Shown: positions 36,426 through 45,296 of the stretch, piece after piece | How positions within the stretch are numbered: the first letter of the stretch is position 1 | How the letters are laid out: the number at the start of each line of letters is the position of its first letter | From: Paenibacillus rhizovicinus | GTDB taxonomy: Bacteria; Bacillota; Bacilli; Paenibacillales; Paenibacillaceae | Reading direction: 5' to 3' | Length of the DNA stretch: 64,000 nt | Assembly: GCF_010365285.1 (NCBI RefSeq) | Contig: NZ_CP048286.1 | Location: 1,288,001-1,352,000 of the forward strand | Notes under the pieces: model-generated | Databases searched by the model: none | What the model was told of the DNA's origin: nothing | Seen by the model: the letters and a program-made list of their open reading frames with translations, nothing else | Program-made: the position numbers and the translations under genes

Positions 36426-37385
36426 TTAATACTGGGCGGCCAAATCGACGAGATTGCGGCACGGAATTCCGTGAACGCGGTAATGGGCCAAATTGTCCAG
36501 CACGATCTCCATTGCGCGTTCCATGTAGCAGTCCGTATTGCCTGCCTCGTGCGGCGTCGCGATTACGTTGTCCAGCGTCCAGAGCGGATGACCTTCCGGC
36601 AGCGGTTCCTGCTCGAATACGTCCAAGCCGGCACCGGCGATGTCCCCCTTCTGCAGGGCATCCAACAAAGCGGCCGTATCCGTCGTGGCTCCTCTGCCAA
36701 TATTAATGTAGTACGCGGTCGGCTTCATGGCATCGAACTGCGCTTTGCCGAACAAGTGCTTCGTTTCGTTCGTGAGCGGCAGACAATTGACGACGTAATC
36801 GCTCTGCGCCAATACATCGTTCAGCTGATCCAGTCCCGCCATCTCGTCCACGTATTCGGCGGGCGAGCCCGATCTGCGAACGCCCAGTACTTTCATGCGG
36901 AAAGCTTTGGCGATCTTGGCCGTTTCCAGACCGATCGCGCCGACGCCGACGATGGCCATGGTTTTCTCATGCGCTTCGCCGAGACGAGGCGACGGCTGCC
37001 ACGATCCTGCCGGCTGGTTACGAATCGCGCGGTGCACGCCGCGAGTTAGCGAAAGCAGCATGGCGAATATCGATTCGGAGATTTGAAACGCATGCACGCC
37101 GGATGCATTCGTCAAAGCAGCTCCGTGCGCGTGAAGCCGCTCGAGCGGAATGGCGTCAACGCCGGCGCTCAACGTTTGCAGCCATTTCAACGCGATGTCT
37201 TCTTCGAACAACGTCTTCTTGACGTCCCGGTTCCAGCCGATTATAATTTCAGCGGACTTCAACTGTTCCCTGGCCGCTTCCGAATCGAGCGATGACGCAT
37301 CGACGAAAGCAAATCCCGGCAGGGCCGCTTGAAGCGCCGCGACTTGATCCGGTGCGAATTCCTGAATGGAAACGATCGTATTCAT
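36426..37385 (-). CDS. D-2-hydroxyacid dehydrogenase
   Basis: 319 residues. NAD-dependent 2-hydroxyacid dehydrogenase fold: GVGAIGLETAKIAKAF (dinucleotide site), NCLPLTNETKHLF, INIGRG (substrate Arg), FEQEPLPEGHPLW (Glu) and ATPHEAGN (catalytic His). The substrate (glycerate, pyruvate/lactate or a branched acid) is not predictable. Start ATG 37385 (MNTIVSIQEF); a start 10 codons earlier is less family-like. Own promoter and terminator. Confidence 0.9.
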   Translation of the reverse strand: MNTIVSIQEFAPDQVAALQAALPGFAFVDASSLDSEAAREQLKSAEIIIGWNRDVKKTLFEEDIALKWLQTLSAGVDAIPLERLHAHGAALTNASGVHAFQISESIFAMLLSLTRGVHRAIRNQPAGSWQPSPRLGEAHEKTMAIVGVGAIGLETAKIAKAFRMKVLGVRRSGSPAEYVDEMAGLDQLNDVLAQSDYVVNCLPLTNETKHLFGKAQFDAMKPTAYYINIGRGATTDTAALLDALQKGDIAGAGLDVFEQEPLPEGHPLWTLDNVIATPHEAGNTDCYMERAMEIVLDNLAHYRVHGIPCRNLVDLAAQY

Positions 37386-37415
37386 GAGCAACGACTCCCT
37401 CCCTGATTGCAACAA

Positions 37416-37444
37416 ACATTACCACCAGAAGACAATTGTGTCAA
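37416..37444 (-). promoter_or_regulatory. Sigma-A promoter for the hydroxyacid dehydrogenase
   Basis: Minus strand TTGACA - 17 bp - TAATGT, 31 bp before the ATG. Confidence 0.7.
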
Positions 37445-37535
37445 ACCGGGGGGATACGGTTACATAGGTTCGAGATCGTTTTGCGCGAAGACTGAAATCC
37501 AGGGTTACGTTACCCGCGAAAGGGGCGTTCTTACT

Positions 37536-37865
37536 ATGCTGACCAAAGAGCAATGGAGCAAGCAATGGGTGGACGATCATTTAGATATGTACAACTTTGC
37601 GGCGGCGCTCGGAGATGAGGCTTGGCAGGCTGAAATCGCTGCGTCGATGCGCCAGCTGGAATCCGCTTACGACGATCATATGCGGGACTTGACGAAGGAA
37701 CAGCTGTGGTCGCAGTTCAATACCATCAATTTCAAAATGATGGAGCTGTTCAATCAGATGCGCCAAAGCAGCAGTTCCGAGGAAGAGTCGGCGATCCGGG
37801 ATCTGATCTGGCAGCTCAAGTTGCAGCGGATGGATTTGGCGAAGCAGATCAAGGAACTGTGCTAG
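37536..37865 (+). CDS. Hypothetical acidic helical protein
   Basis: 109 residues, MLTKEQWSKQWVDDHLDMYN at the start; mostly predicted helix, Gln/Glu/Met-rich, no membrane segment or signal. Coil-like heptads in the C-terminal half (AIRDLIWQLKLQRMDLAKQI). I do not recognise the family. AAAGGGG site 10 nt before the ATG and a terminator after the stop indicate a real gene. Divergent from the dehydrogenase gene. Confidence 0.8.
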   Translation: MLTKEQWSKQWVDDHLDMYNFAAALGDEAWQAEIAASMRQLESAYDDHMRDLTKEQLWSQFNTINFKMMELFNQMRQSSSSEEESAIRDLIWQLKLQRMDLAKQIKELC

Positions 37866-37870
37866 CCCAA

Positions 37871-37921
37871 AAAAGCCCTATTGTCATCTGCGATGCGACG
37901 CAGTCGGCAATGGGGCTTTTT
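37871..37921. terminator. Bidirectional terminator
   Basis: AAAGCCCTATTG (37872-37883) pairs with CAATGGGGCTTT (37908-37919), with T-runs on both strands. It serves the orphan gene (+) and the end of the tat/flavoenzyme operon (-). Confidence 0.85.
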
Positions 37922-37947
37922 CATTGAGGTTTTCCTGGGTATTTCGG

Positions 37948-38376
37948 CTATTCGACGATTAATTTGCCGACCATATTCGCGTGGCCCGAACCGCACACGA
38001 CCGAGCAGTGATACGGAAACTCGCCCGTCTTGTCGGCGGTGAAGCTTGCGGTTCCGTCGTTCTCTTTAATATCCACATTGTAATCCGGGATGGTAAATCC
38101 GTGGAAGCCGGCATCGTTATGAAGCTTGATCGTCACCTTATCATGTTGCTTGACGCGGATTTCGGTCTGATCGAACTTGAAGTTGGACGCTTTGACCGTA
38201 ATCGCCTGTTCGCCGCCTGAGCTTGCGCCCGTATTGGCTCCGTTATTCGTGCCGGCGTTATTGCCGGCGTTATTCGCGGCATTGTCGTTATTCCCCCCGC
38301 ATCCGCTCAGCGCGAGCGCGGCAGCACAGCACAGGACCGCCGTCAGCAGACCTTTCCGAATCCGTTCCTTCATCAT
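37948..38376 (-). CDS. CuA-type cupredoxin lipoprotein
   Basis: 142 residues. Lipoprotein signal with lipobox LSGC (ALALSGCGG), Asn/Gly-rich tether, then a cupredoxin domain. The copper ligands of a binuclear CuA centre are present: a first His in FHGFTIPDY and the motif CSVVCGSGHANM (C-X3-C-X3-H-X2-M), as in cytochrome c oxidase subunit II, but without the two membrane helices of that protein. It is likely an electron carrier on the outer face of the membrane. Last gene of the operon with tatA, tatC and the flavoenzyme. Confidence 0.88.
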   Translation of the reverse strand: MMKERIRKGLLTAVLCCAAALALSGCGGNNDNAANNAGNNAGTNNGANTGASSGGEQAITVKASNFKFDQTEIRVKQHDKVTIKLHNDAGFHGFTIPDYNVDIKENDGTASFTADKTGEFPYHCSVVCGSGHANMVGKLIVE

Positions 38377-38385
38377 CTACACTCC

Positions 38386-38583
38386 TTATTTTGCTTGCTC
38401 CAGCTCGTTGACTGGCTGCTTCTCTTCGGCATCGTCGATGATGATGCCCTTCGTCGAGTTGCGGAACTCGCGAAGCGTGTCTCCGAACGCGCGGCCGAGC
38501 TGCGGCAGCTTTGCCGGACCGAATACGATCAACGCAATGGCCAAAATAATGATCAAGCCGGAAACGCCGACATTGTTGAACAT
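38386..38583 (-). CDS. tatA: Twin-arginine translocase subunit TatA
   Basis: 65 residues. One N-terminal membrane helix (GLIIILAIALIVFGPAKLPQ) with the conserved FGPAKLP hinge and amphipathic helix GRAFGDTLREFRNS, then a short acidic tail. Forms the translocation pore of the Tat system. Lies 84 bp after tatC and 9 bp before the CuA lipoprotein gene. Confidence 0.95.
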   Translation of the reverse strand: MFNNVGVSGLIIILAIALIVFGPAKLPQLGRAFGDTLREFRNSTKGIIIDDAEEKQPVNELEQAK

Positions 38584-38666
38584 GGCAGTAACCTCCTTTC
38601 GCTAGTGTTGCAAGATTATAAAGCGCGTTCCGACCGTTTGAATGGAAGCCCTGCCCCTCGAAGCCA

Positions 38667-39431
38667 TCATGGAAGCGCCGGTTTGAAGGCTTGTTTCGAG
38701 CGTCTTCTCAAATACTGCATGCTGATAAACGCGCTGATCTCGAACAGCAGGATGAGCGGAAACGTGACCGACATATGCGATACGAAATCAGGCGGCGAAA
38801 TCAGCGAGCCCAGGACGGCCAGCCCTACGTACGCGTATTTGCGCACCTGCTTCAGCTTGCCCGGCGTCAGCAATCCGACGCGCGTGAGCAGCAGCATGAC
38901 GAGCGGCATTTCAAAGGCTAGTCCCATCGGGAGCAGGAAGCTTACAAGAAACGACACGTAATGCTGAATGCCGTACACCTCGTTCGCGCCGATCGAATGG
39001 TTGAGCTTGATCATGAACGAGATCATCATCGGCAGCGCCACGATATACCCGAACAACACCCCGACCACGAACAGGAAGAACGACATCGGTACGTAGAGCA
39101 AGGTGCTCTTGGCTTCCGCATCCGTCATGCCCGGCCTTGCGAACGCCCAAATTTGGTACAAAAACACCGGCAGCGACAGCATCAGACCGATCATCAGCGC
39201 GCATTTCATGTACACGGCGATGCCGTCGGACAGCGCGAACACGCTCCATTCCACCCGCACCGAGCCGAGATGCGTTTTCACGAAGTGAAGCAGGCGGGGA
39301 GAGACGTACAGGCCGGCGGCAAGCGACAATACGAACCAGACCGATGCGATGATCAGCCGCTTGCGCAGCTCTGTCAGGTGCTTGATCAGATCGCGATCCA
39401 CGGAAAGCTTGCCGCTCTCCCCGCCGCTCAT
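38667..39431 (-). CDS. tatC: Twin-arginine translocase subunit TatC
   Basis: 254 residues, six hydrophobic segments. Family signatures HLTELRKRLIIA at the N terminus and FALSDGIAVYMKCALMIGLM; LLLTRVGLLTPGKLKQVRKYAYVG in the late loop. TatC recognises the RR signal. Its ATG overlaps the stop of the flavoenzyme gene (ATGA), tying the translocase to its presumed cargo. Confidence 0.97.
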   Translation of the reverse strand: MSGGESGKLSVDRDLIKHLTELRKRLIIASVWFVLSLAAGLYVSPRLLHFVKTHLGSVRVEWSVFALSDGIAVYMKCALMIGLMLSLPVFLYQIWAFARPGMTDAEAKSTLLYVPMSFFLFVVGVLFGYIVALPMMISFMIKLNHSIGANEVYGIQHYVSFLVSFLLPMGLAFEMPLVMLLLTRVGLLTPGKLKQVRKYAYVGLAVLGSLISPPDFVSHMSVTFPLILLFEISAFISMQYLRRRSKQAFKPALP

Positions 39432-41149
39432 ACGAGCGATCCCGGCTTGGCGATATATTTGGCGATGCCTTCGGCAGCCCGGTAAGCGAGCGCGCCTACG
39501 GTCGCGGTCGGATTGAAGCCGCTGTTATGGGAGAAGGCGGACGCGCCGCAGATGAACACGTTCTCGGCATCCCACATTTGCAAATAGTTGTTCACGACGG
39601 ATGTCTTGGGGTCGCTTCCCATAATCGTGCCGCCCGTATTGTGGGTGGATTGGTAAGGCACGATATTGTACTGCTTGATGGAATCGTGAATCTCCGTCTT
39701 CGTGCCGCCCATGCCGTCGGCGATTTCTTTCGTTTTGCCGGCGATGTATTTGACCAGCTCGCGGTCCTGGTCTTCGAAGTCGAACGTCAGCCGGATCAGC
39801 GGCAGCCCCAGCGCATCCTTGTATTCCGGATCCAAATCCAGATAGTGATGACGCCACGGCATGCTGGATCCTTGCGCGGCGACCGTCAAGATGCGGTTGG
39901 CATAATGCAGCGTTTCTTTCTTGAACGTCGCGCCCCACTTCGGCGTGCCTGTCGGCGCGGGCTGGTACTGGATCGGCCTCATTCCCGTCTGCGTGAACCG
40001 AATGTTCGCGCCGTGCAGGAACTTCAAATCGCTATGGTCGAAATTGTCCCCGTTGAAATCGTCGATGCTGCTTCCGAGCGCTCCCGCTCCCATCGCCAAA
40101 TTGAACTCACGGTCCTCGTACATGACGCTCGTGCTGGCGCCGTTGACTTGATAGGCGTAATTGCGCCCCACCGAGCCCGTATCGGTAACGGGATCATACG
40201 GCGTGCCGAGCTTGGAGAGCAGCAGCAACCTGACGTTGGAGAACAGGTAGCTGGACATGATGACGATATCCGCGGGCTGGATGTACTCCTCGCCGGTCGG
40301 CGTATTGACGTAGCGCACGCCTGTCGCCTTCTTCCCGTCGTGAAGGATCTCCGTCACGTTGGCATGCGTGCGCAGGTCCAGCTTGCCCGACTTCTGGGCG
40401 ACCGGAAGCACGGTTACGACAGGATCGGCCTTCGCGCCGTACTCGCAGCCGAAACGCTCGCAATAGCCGCAGTATTGGCAAGGCGCCCGCTCGATGCCGT
40501 CCGGATTTTTGTACACCTCGGTTAAATTCGCCGATGGGATGACGTACGGATGGTAGCCGAGCTTCGAAGCCGAATCTTCAAACAGCTTCATGGCAGGCGT
40601 CTTCTTCATCGGGCCGACGGGGAATGCTTTGGACATCGCCCCGACGTTGGCCGGCGTGGTCGGCTCGCCGCCGATGCCGGCCATCTGCTCGTATTTCACG
40701 TAATACGGCTCGAGTTCGTCGTATTTAATGCCCCAGTCGCGGATCGCCATCCCTTCCGGAATTTTCTTGGCGCCGTAGCGCTCGATCGTCTTGCTCCGAA
40801 TCTCGAAATCGTACGGGAGGAAGCGGTAATACTGCCCGTTCCAGTGGACGCCCGCGCCGCCGAGCCCATCCCCCAAGAGGAAGGAGCCGTAACTGCGCAT
40901 CGGCAGCGCTCTCAGCTTGGACGTGTTCCGGAACGTCACGGTTTCCTTCGACAGATCCTGCATCAATTCATAGCGGGAAGCGTACCGCAGCTCGTCGTGC
41001 ACGTGATAATAATCCTGCGTATTCCGGCTCTTGCCCCGCTCCAAGCCGACGACGGAATGGCCGGCTTTCGTCAATTCCGCGGCGATGATGCCGCCTACCC
41101 AGCCCATGCCGACGATTACGATCGGCACTTTGGGAAGTTTGGTTGCCAT
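39428..41149 (-). CDS. GMC-type flavoprotein oxidoreductase, gluconate 2-dehydrogenase large-subunit-like
   Basis: 573 residues. N-terminal FAD-binding motif VPIVIVGMGWVGGIIAAEL (GXGXXG), the cysteine motif CQYCGYCERFGCEYGAKA typical of gluconate-2-dehydrogenase-type members, and the C-terminal active-site region STHNTGGTIMG with NPTATVGALAYRAAE. Oxidises a sugar acid, sugar or alcohol at the membrane exterior. It has no signal peptide of its own, so export would be by piggy-back on the Tat-targeted small subunit encoded 21 bp upstream. AAAGGAG site. Confidence 0.93.
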   Translation of the reverse strand: MATKLPKVPIVIVGMGWVGGIIAAELTKAGHSVVGLERGKSRNTQDYYHVHDELRYASRYELMQDLSKETVTFRNTSKLRALPMRSYGSFLLGDGLGGAGVHWNGQYYRFLPYDFEIRSKTIERYGAKKIPEGMAIRDWGIKYDELEPYYVKYEQMAGIGGEPTTPANVGAMSKAFPVGPMKKTPAMKLFEDSASKLGYHPYVIPSANLTEVYKNPDGIERAPCQYCGYCERFGCEYGAKADPVVTVLPVAQKSGKLDLRTHANVTEILHDGKKATGVRYVNTPTGEEYIQPADIVIMSSYLFSNVRLLLLSKLGTPYDPVTDTGSVGRNYAYQVNGASTSVMYEDREFNLAMGAGALGSSIDDFNGDNFDHSDLKFLHGANIRFTQTGMRPIQYQPAPTGTPKWGATFKKETLHYANRILTVAAQGSSMPWRHHYLDLDPEYKDALGLPLIRLTFDFEDQDRELVKYIAGKTKEIADGMGGTKTEIHDSIKQYNIVPYQSTHNTGGTIMGSDPKTSVVNNYLQMWDAENVFICGASAFSHNSGFNPTATVGALAYRAAEGIAKYIAKPGSLV

Positions 41150-41170
41150 TGTAACTTCGCTCCTTTGCCT

Positions 41171-41959
41171 TTAGCCGATTTCCAGATGGTCGCTTAGACT
41201 TAACGGTTCCATTTTCACAAAATCTTCTTTGTCGATCGTGTCGGTAAAGCTCATTTGGTTGCCGGGGTAATTCCGCATCCGCCAGCCGTCCATGTTCTTG
41301 TTGCCGCCGTACAGCGGATCCGCGTAGACGCCCTCGATCGTCAGGTTCAGGAAATACGTGAAGAATGTCGACGCCGGCACGCCTTTAATTTGAACGACGT
41401 CCTTCTCGAAATCGCTGAGCACCTGATCCTGCTCTTCCGGCGTAAGATCCGGGAATCCCTTCTGATGCTTGTCGTTGCTGTACACGTTCAAAGAATCGAG
41501 TCCGAGCGCGACTAGCTCCCGGCGTTTAAAGGAAAGCTGATAGCCCTGCGTAGCCTCCGACTTGTAGAAAGGCGGGCTCATATACTCGCGCGCGTTCATG
41601 CCGTATGCGCTGGCCATCTGGTGGTCGATGAAGAAGGCAACGCCGAGCTCCTTCGCGCCCGGACCGGAATCATCCTTCGGATAAATCCGCTCGGCCGCCG
41701 CTTCCGCGGTAACGAATTGATCCTGATTGAAAAACATAAGCGCCTGGTTGTAGTCGCGGTCGGCGGCTTTCGCCGGTTTGCCCGTATCGGTCGTCGTCTT
41801 CGGCGGCGTCTCGTCCTTGTCCGATTTGGCATTCGCCCCGATAAGTCCGCCGATCACGCCGCCGACGACGACGCCGCCGATAGCGGTACCCGAGTATTTC
41901 AGAAACTGCCTGCGCGATTCGTCGCGGGGCTGCTGCGGTGGTTCTTTTGGATTCGCCAT
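41171..41959 (-). CDS. Gluconate 2-dehydrogenase subunit 3 family protein with Tat signal
   Basis: 262 residues. The N terminus carries a twin-arginine signal, SRRQFLKYSGTAIGG, followed by a Gly/Val/Ile-rich hydrophobic core, then a charged linker and the subunit-3 domain (MFFNQDQFVTAEAAAERIYP, FFIDHQMASAYG, FFTYFLNLTIEGVYADPLYGG). It binds and exports the FAD subunit. AGAGG site before the ATG. First gene of the five-gene operon ending at 37948. Confidence 0.93.
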   Translation of the reverse strand: MANPKEPPQQPRDESRRQFLKYSGTAIGGVVVGGVIGGLIGANAKSDKDETPPKTTTDTGKPAKAADRDYNQALMFFNQDQFVTAEAAAERIYPKDDSGPGAKELGVAFFIDHQMASAYGMNAREYMSPPFYKSEATQGYQLSFKRRELVALGLDSLNVYSNDKHQKGFPDLTPEEQDQVLSDFEKDVVQIKGVPASTFFTYFLNLTIEGVYADPLYGGNKNMDGWRMRNYPGNQMSFTDTIDKEDFVKMEPLSLSDHLEIG

Positions 41960-42169
41960 GTTTATTCGCCTCTCTTCCTGGATGTTGGAGGTAGTCGCTT
42001 CGCTTATTCTTTTCCTGAACGGCCAGCATTATCCACGGATAACGGAAAGAAATTGGGATGAGGTGGTTGCGGGTCCGGTGACGGGAGGACGGGCCGCGAG
42101 CGGAGTTTTGGCGAAGGTGTGGCGGATGGGTGAATCGGACGCAAGCCATGCGAACAGCCCGGCTTGCTG

Positions 42170-45070
42170 TCAGCGGGCCGGGACGTCATGACGTTGCTGC
42201 AGCACTCCGCCCGGGTTGATCCGGAACTGTACTTCCCCGTCCAGATCCGTCCGGGCAGCCTCGATACCAGCCTGTCTTAACCGTTCCAAGACATCAGGAT
42301 GCGGATGACCGTACATATTGTTGCGCCCGACGGAGATGACTGCCTCGGAAGGCTGCCAGAAAGCCAGCCATTCGTCCGTCGAGGAGGATTTGCTTCCATG
42401 ATGGGATATTTTCATGACGTCGATGGGCTGTTGTTTCTTTGTTGTCGCTGGCGTCTTCGGCGTCGTTGGCGTCTTCGGCGTCTCCGCCGCAGGTGTTTTC
42501 GAAGAACTACTCTGCTCGGGGCTGCGCTCCTCCCCCGCGTGAAGCTGTGTCAGCAGACTGCGTTCCTCCTCGGCGTCCGCGTCGCCGGTGAACAGGAATT
42601 GCCTGCCGTATAGATTGATGAGCAGCGCCGTGCTTTCTCCGTTCTGATCCTCCACGTCCGGCACGGCAGGAATGGCTGCGTCCGGTACTCCGGTTGTTGG
42701 AGGAGAGGAGGCGAGCTCCTCAGATGCGGACGATGGAGCCTTCGCATCCACGACGGACCGGAACGATTCCGCATCTAGCAAACTTGGCGGCGAGCCGATG
42801 ACTTGAATGGACGCGCCGCTGTCTATGCGCCAATTCAGCCCGCTCGCCGCACGATACATCGGAATGTCCGCATCCACCGCCGAACGAAGCAGCGATACGG
42901 CATCCTCGGATGCTTTCACCGTGCCGTTCCAGAGAATGGCCCGTACCGGAATCGCATCCATGACGGCCAGCAATCCCTTGATATGATCGCTGTCGAGATG
43001 AGACAGCACGAGCAGGTCGATCTGATGCACGCCGCGTTGCTGAAGCAGCGGCACGACGACTTTCCTTCCGACCTCGAACGGATCTTTGCGTTGGCGCCAA
43101 GCCTCATAATTGCCGAAAGACACAGCTCCTCCGCCGTCGATGAGCATATGCTTGCCACCAGCTGTTCGGATGTAGATGGAGTCCCCTTGACCGACGTCCA
43201 AAAAATCGACATAAGCGTTTCGGTCGAAGGCATCCGGATAATATGCGCCGACGAGCAGGGCCGCCAAGGCAGAGACAGCACCGGCAAGCGCGAAATGATG
43301 CTTCCTCTGGGCTGCTGGCGAAACAGTAGGAAGCTCAATGAACGGAGCTGACCAAACGGCGGTTTCGGCGTCCTTACCCGCATTGCGAGGTTCTACGCGA
43401 GATTGGTTGGCACGCGGCAACTGCAGAGGCTGCGTGGGCTCATCGGCAATGCTGCTCACCTCCCTCGAAGTTTCCCCTTCGGCGGCAGCCGAATCTTCCT
43501 TCGCCGCCTGCAGCTTGCCCAGCGTATAGAACACGACGCCGAGCGCCCCGTAAAATGCCGCGACCCACCACAAGGGCGGCGTAGCCCAAATGAGCCGGAA
43601 GCTCTTCCAGCTGCTCAGCTTCATAATGAATCCGAAAGTCAGCTCGTTACCGAGCACCGTCATCTGCGCGACCAGGACGCCTGCAGGATGCCACAGCCCT
43701 TCCAACAGGAGCGAAGCCCCGCCGAGCGGCATGACGACAAAGCTGATGAACGGCACGAGGACCAGATTTGCGGCGATCGACAGCACATGCAGCCCGTTAA
43801 AATAATAGATCGTGAGCGGCAGCGAGACCGCCTGCGCGACTACGGTGACGGAAAGCAAATCGTACATCGAGGTGGTCCACCACTTCCCGCCCCGGGGAAG
43901 CAGCTTGCGGAACGACGACGTGCCCATTATGAGTCCGGCTGTCACGAGAAACGACAATTGAAAGCCTACGTTTCCGAGCATGTACGGCTCCCACAGGAGC
44001 ATAAGCAAGGCGGCGGCCGCCAACAAATGCAAGCCGTCCTTCAGCTTGTGCAAGCGCGCCGCGGCTAAGCCGAGCATGGCCATGATGCCGGAGCGGACGA
44101 CCGACGGCGATGCGCCGGCAAGGAGCACGTAGAGCGGCACCGCCGCGATCATGACGAGCAGCATGCGTTCGCGCGTCATGCGCAGCATTCGAAGCAGGCC
44201 GCCGAGCGCATAGAGGAAGACGGCGACGTGCAGGCCTGAAATCGCCAGGATATGCGTAAGTCCCAGCTGCGAAAACTGGCGGAACATGGCGGGATCGAGA
44301 TCATCGCTTATGCCGAGGACGAGGCCTTTCATGTAACCGGCTTGGACGCCTGGATACAGCGCGTCCATCCGCCGGCCGAGCGCGGCGCGCACGGCATCCA
44401 TTCGCTGCAGCAGCGAAGCGACGCTCCAGCGCGGGCCGGCGCTCGCGTGGACGGCGGCCGCACCGTCCGCGCCGAGCAGCCAGTGGATCCGCTGGCCGCG
44501 CAGATAAGCGCGGTAATCGAAGCCGCCGAAATTCGTGCCGGAGGCCGGCACCGTTAATGCGCCGGTGACGATGACCTGCTGCCCGCGCTTCCATGCCGCG
44601 GCCGCCTGCAGCTCTTCTTCCTTCGCCAGCTTGACCTGCACGAGCAGCCGCTCGCCGCCGAGTTTCACCGGCACGGGCGCTCCTTCCCCGCTGACGGCGA
44701 TGCTGCTGCCCGCCACGCGGAACTGCACGCGGTCGCCGTCAATCTCCGGCGGCGACACGATCTTCCCTGCGAGCTTCGCTTCATAAGCCGCTCCGTCCGC
44801 AGGCGAAGCCGCAAGCGCAGCCGCATAGGGCTCCGGCAGCGCCGTAACGTTCCGGGCATCCGTCCACGTCCGCTGCCCGGCGGCCAACCCGAACGCCGCC
44901 ATACAAGCGGCGGCGAGCGTCCACGAACAGCGCCGCAGCAGAACCTGCGACGCCAGCAAAGCAAGCAGCGCCGCACCGGCAGCAGCGATTCCGAGCGACG
45001 GCAAGGACGCGGCAGCGCTGCTGCCCAGCACCCAGCAAACGGTAAACCAAACGAGCGGCCTCTGCGACAT
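42170..45070 (-). CDS. comEC: DNA internalization-related competence protein ComEC/Rec2
   Basis: 966 residues. N-terminal hydrophobic region and OB-like domain, the ComEC channel core (LGLTHILAISGLHVAVFLYA), multiple membrane helices, and a C-terminal metallo-beta-lactamase domain (DVGQGDSIYIRTAGG, LVLSHLDSDHIKGLLAV, MKISHHGSKSSS). Forms the channel for transforming single-stranded DNA. Longer than B. subtilis ComEC (776 residues), with a hydrophilic insert between channel and nuclease-like domain and a Thr/Pro/Lys-rich insert (TPKTPTTPKTPATTKK) just before the SHHGSK motif. AAGGAGG site. Confidence 0.95.
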   Translation of the reverse strand: MSQRPLVWFTVCWVLGSSAAASLPSLGIAAAGAALLALLASQVLLRRCSWTLAAACMAAFGLAAGQRTWTDARNVTALPEPYAAALAASPADGAAYEAKLAGKIVSPPEIDGDRVQFRVAGSSIAVSGEGAPVPVKLGGERLLVQVKLAKEEELQAAAAWKRGQQVIVTGALTVPASGTNFGGFDYRAYLRGQRIHWLLGADGAAAVHASAGPRWSVASLLQRMDAVRAALGRRMDALYPGVQAGYMKGLVLGISDDLDPAMFRQFSQLGLTHILAISGLHVAVFLYALGGLLRMLRMTRERMLLVMIAAVPLYVLLAGASPSVVRSGIMAMLGLAAARLHKLKDGLHLLAAAALLMLLWEPYMLGNVGFQLSFLVTAGLIMGTSSFRKLLPRGGKWWTTSMYDLLSVTVVAQAVSLPLTIYYFNGLHVLSIAANLVLVPFISFVVMPLGGASLLLEGLWHPAGVLVAQMTVLGNELTFGFIMKLSSWKSFRLIWATPPLWWVAAFYGALGVVFYTLGKLQAAKEDSAAAEGETSREVSSIADEPTQPLQLPRANQSRVEPRNAGKDAETAVWSAPFIELPTVSPAAQRKHHFALAGAVSALAALLVGAYYPDAFDRNAYVDFLDVGQGDSIYIRTAGGKHMLIDGGGAVSFGNYEAWRQRKDPFEVGRKVVVPLLQQRGVHQIDLLVLSHLDSDHIKGLLAVMDAIPVRAILWNGTVKASEDAVSLLRSAVDADIPMYRAASGLNWRIDSGASIQVIGSPPSLLDAESFRSVVDAKAPSSASEELASSPPTTGVPDAAIPAVPDVEDQNGESTALLINLYGRQFLFTGDADAEEERSLLTQLHAGEERSPEQSSSSKTPAAETPKTPTTPKTPATTKKQQPIDVMKISHHGSKSSSTDEWLAFWQPSEAVISVGRNNMYGHPHPDVLERLRQAGIEAARTDLDGEVQFRINPGGVLQQRHDVPAR

Positions 45071-45189
45071 CGGACTCAGCCTCCTTGTTAATGTCCGCCG
45101 ACGCTACGCGTAACGGCAGCAAGTCCATCCACTTGACGATCACGCTTGTCATACTCCATTCGCCTACGCTCGGCGTAACTGCAAAAATG

Positions 45190-45272
45190 CAAAAAAACCT
45201 CCGGCCGACCCTGGAAAAACGTGCCCGGCCATTAACGGCCAAACACTGTTTTCCCGGGCGCAGCCAGAGGTT
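45190..45272 (-). terminator. Large terminator hairpin between comEB and comEC
   Basis: Minus strand: outer stem CAGCC-type arm AACCTCTGGCTG (45261-45272) with CGGCCGGAGGTT (45196-45207), inner stems CCCGGGAAAAC/GTTTTTCCAGGG and GGCC/GGCC, followed by TTTTTTTGC. A long compound hairpin with a 7-T tract, so comEC transcription depends on readthrough or another promoter. The remaining 45071-45189 shows only weak short frames. Confidence 0.75.
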
Positions 45273-45296
45273 CTTCCTCTTGCATCGCGAAACCCG

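Noticed and set aside
45071..45180. Short frame MEYDKRDRQVDGLAA... before comEC
   Set aside because: 23 codons, poor ribosome site and lying in a structured leader; not enough to call a gene.
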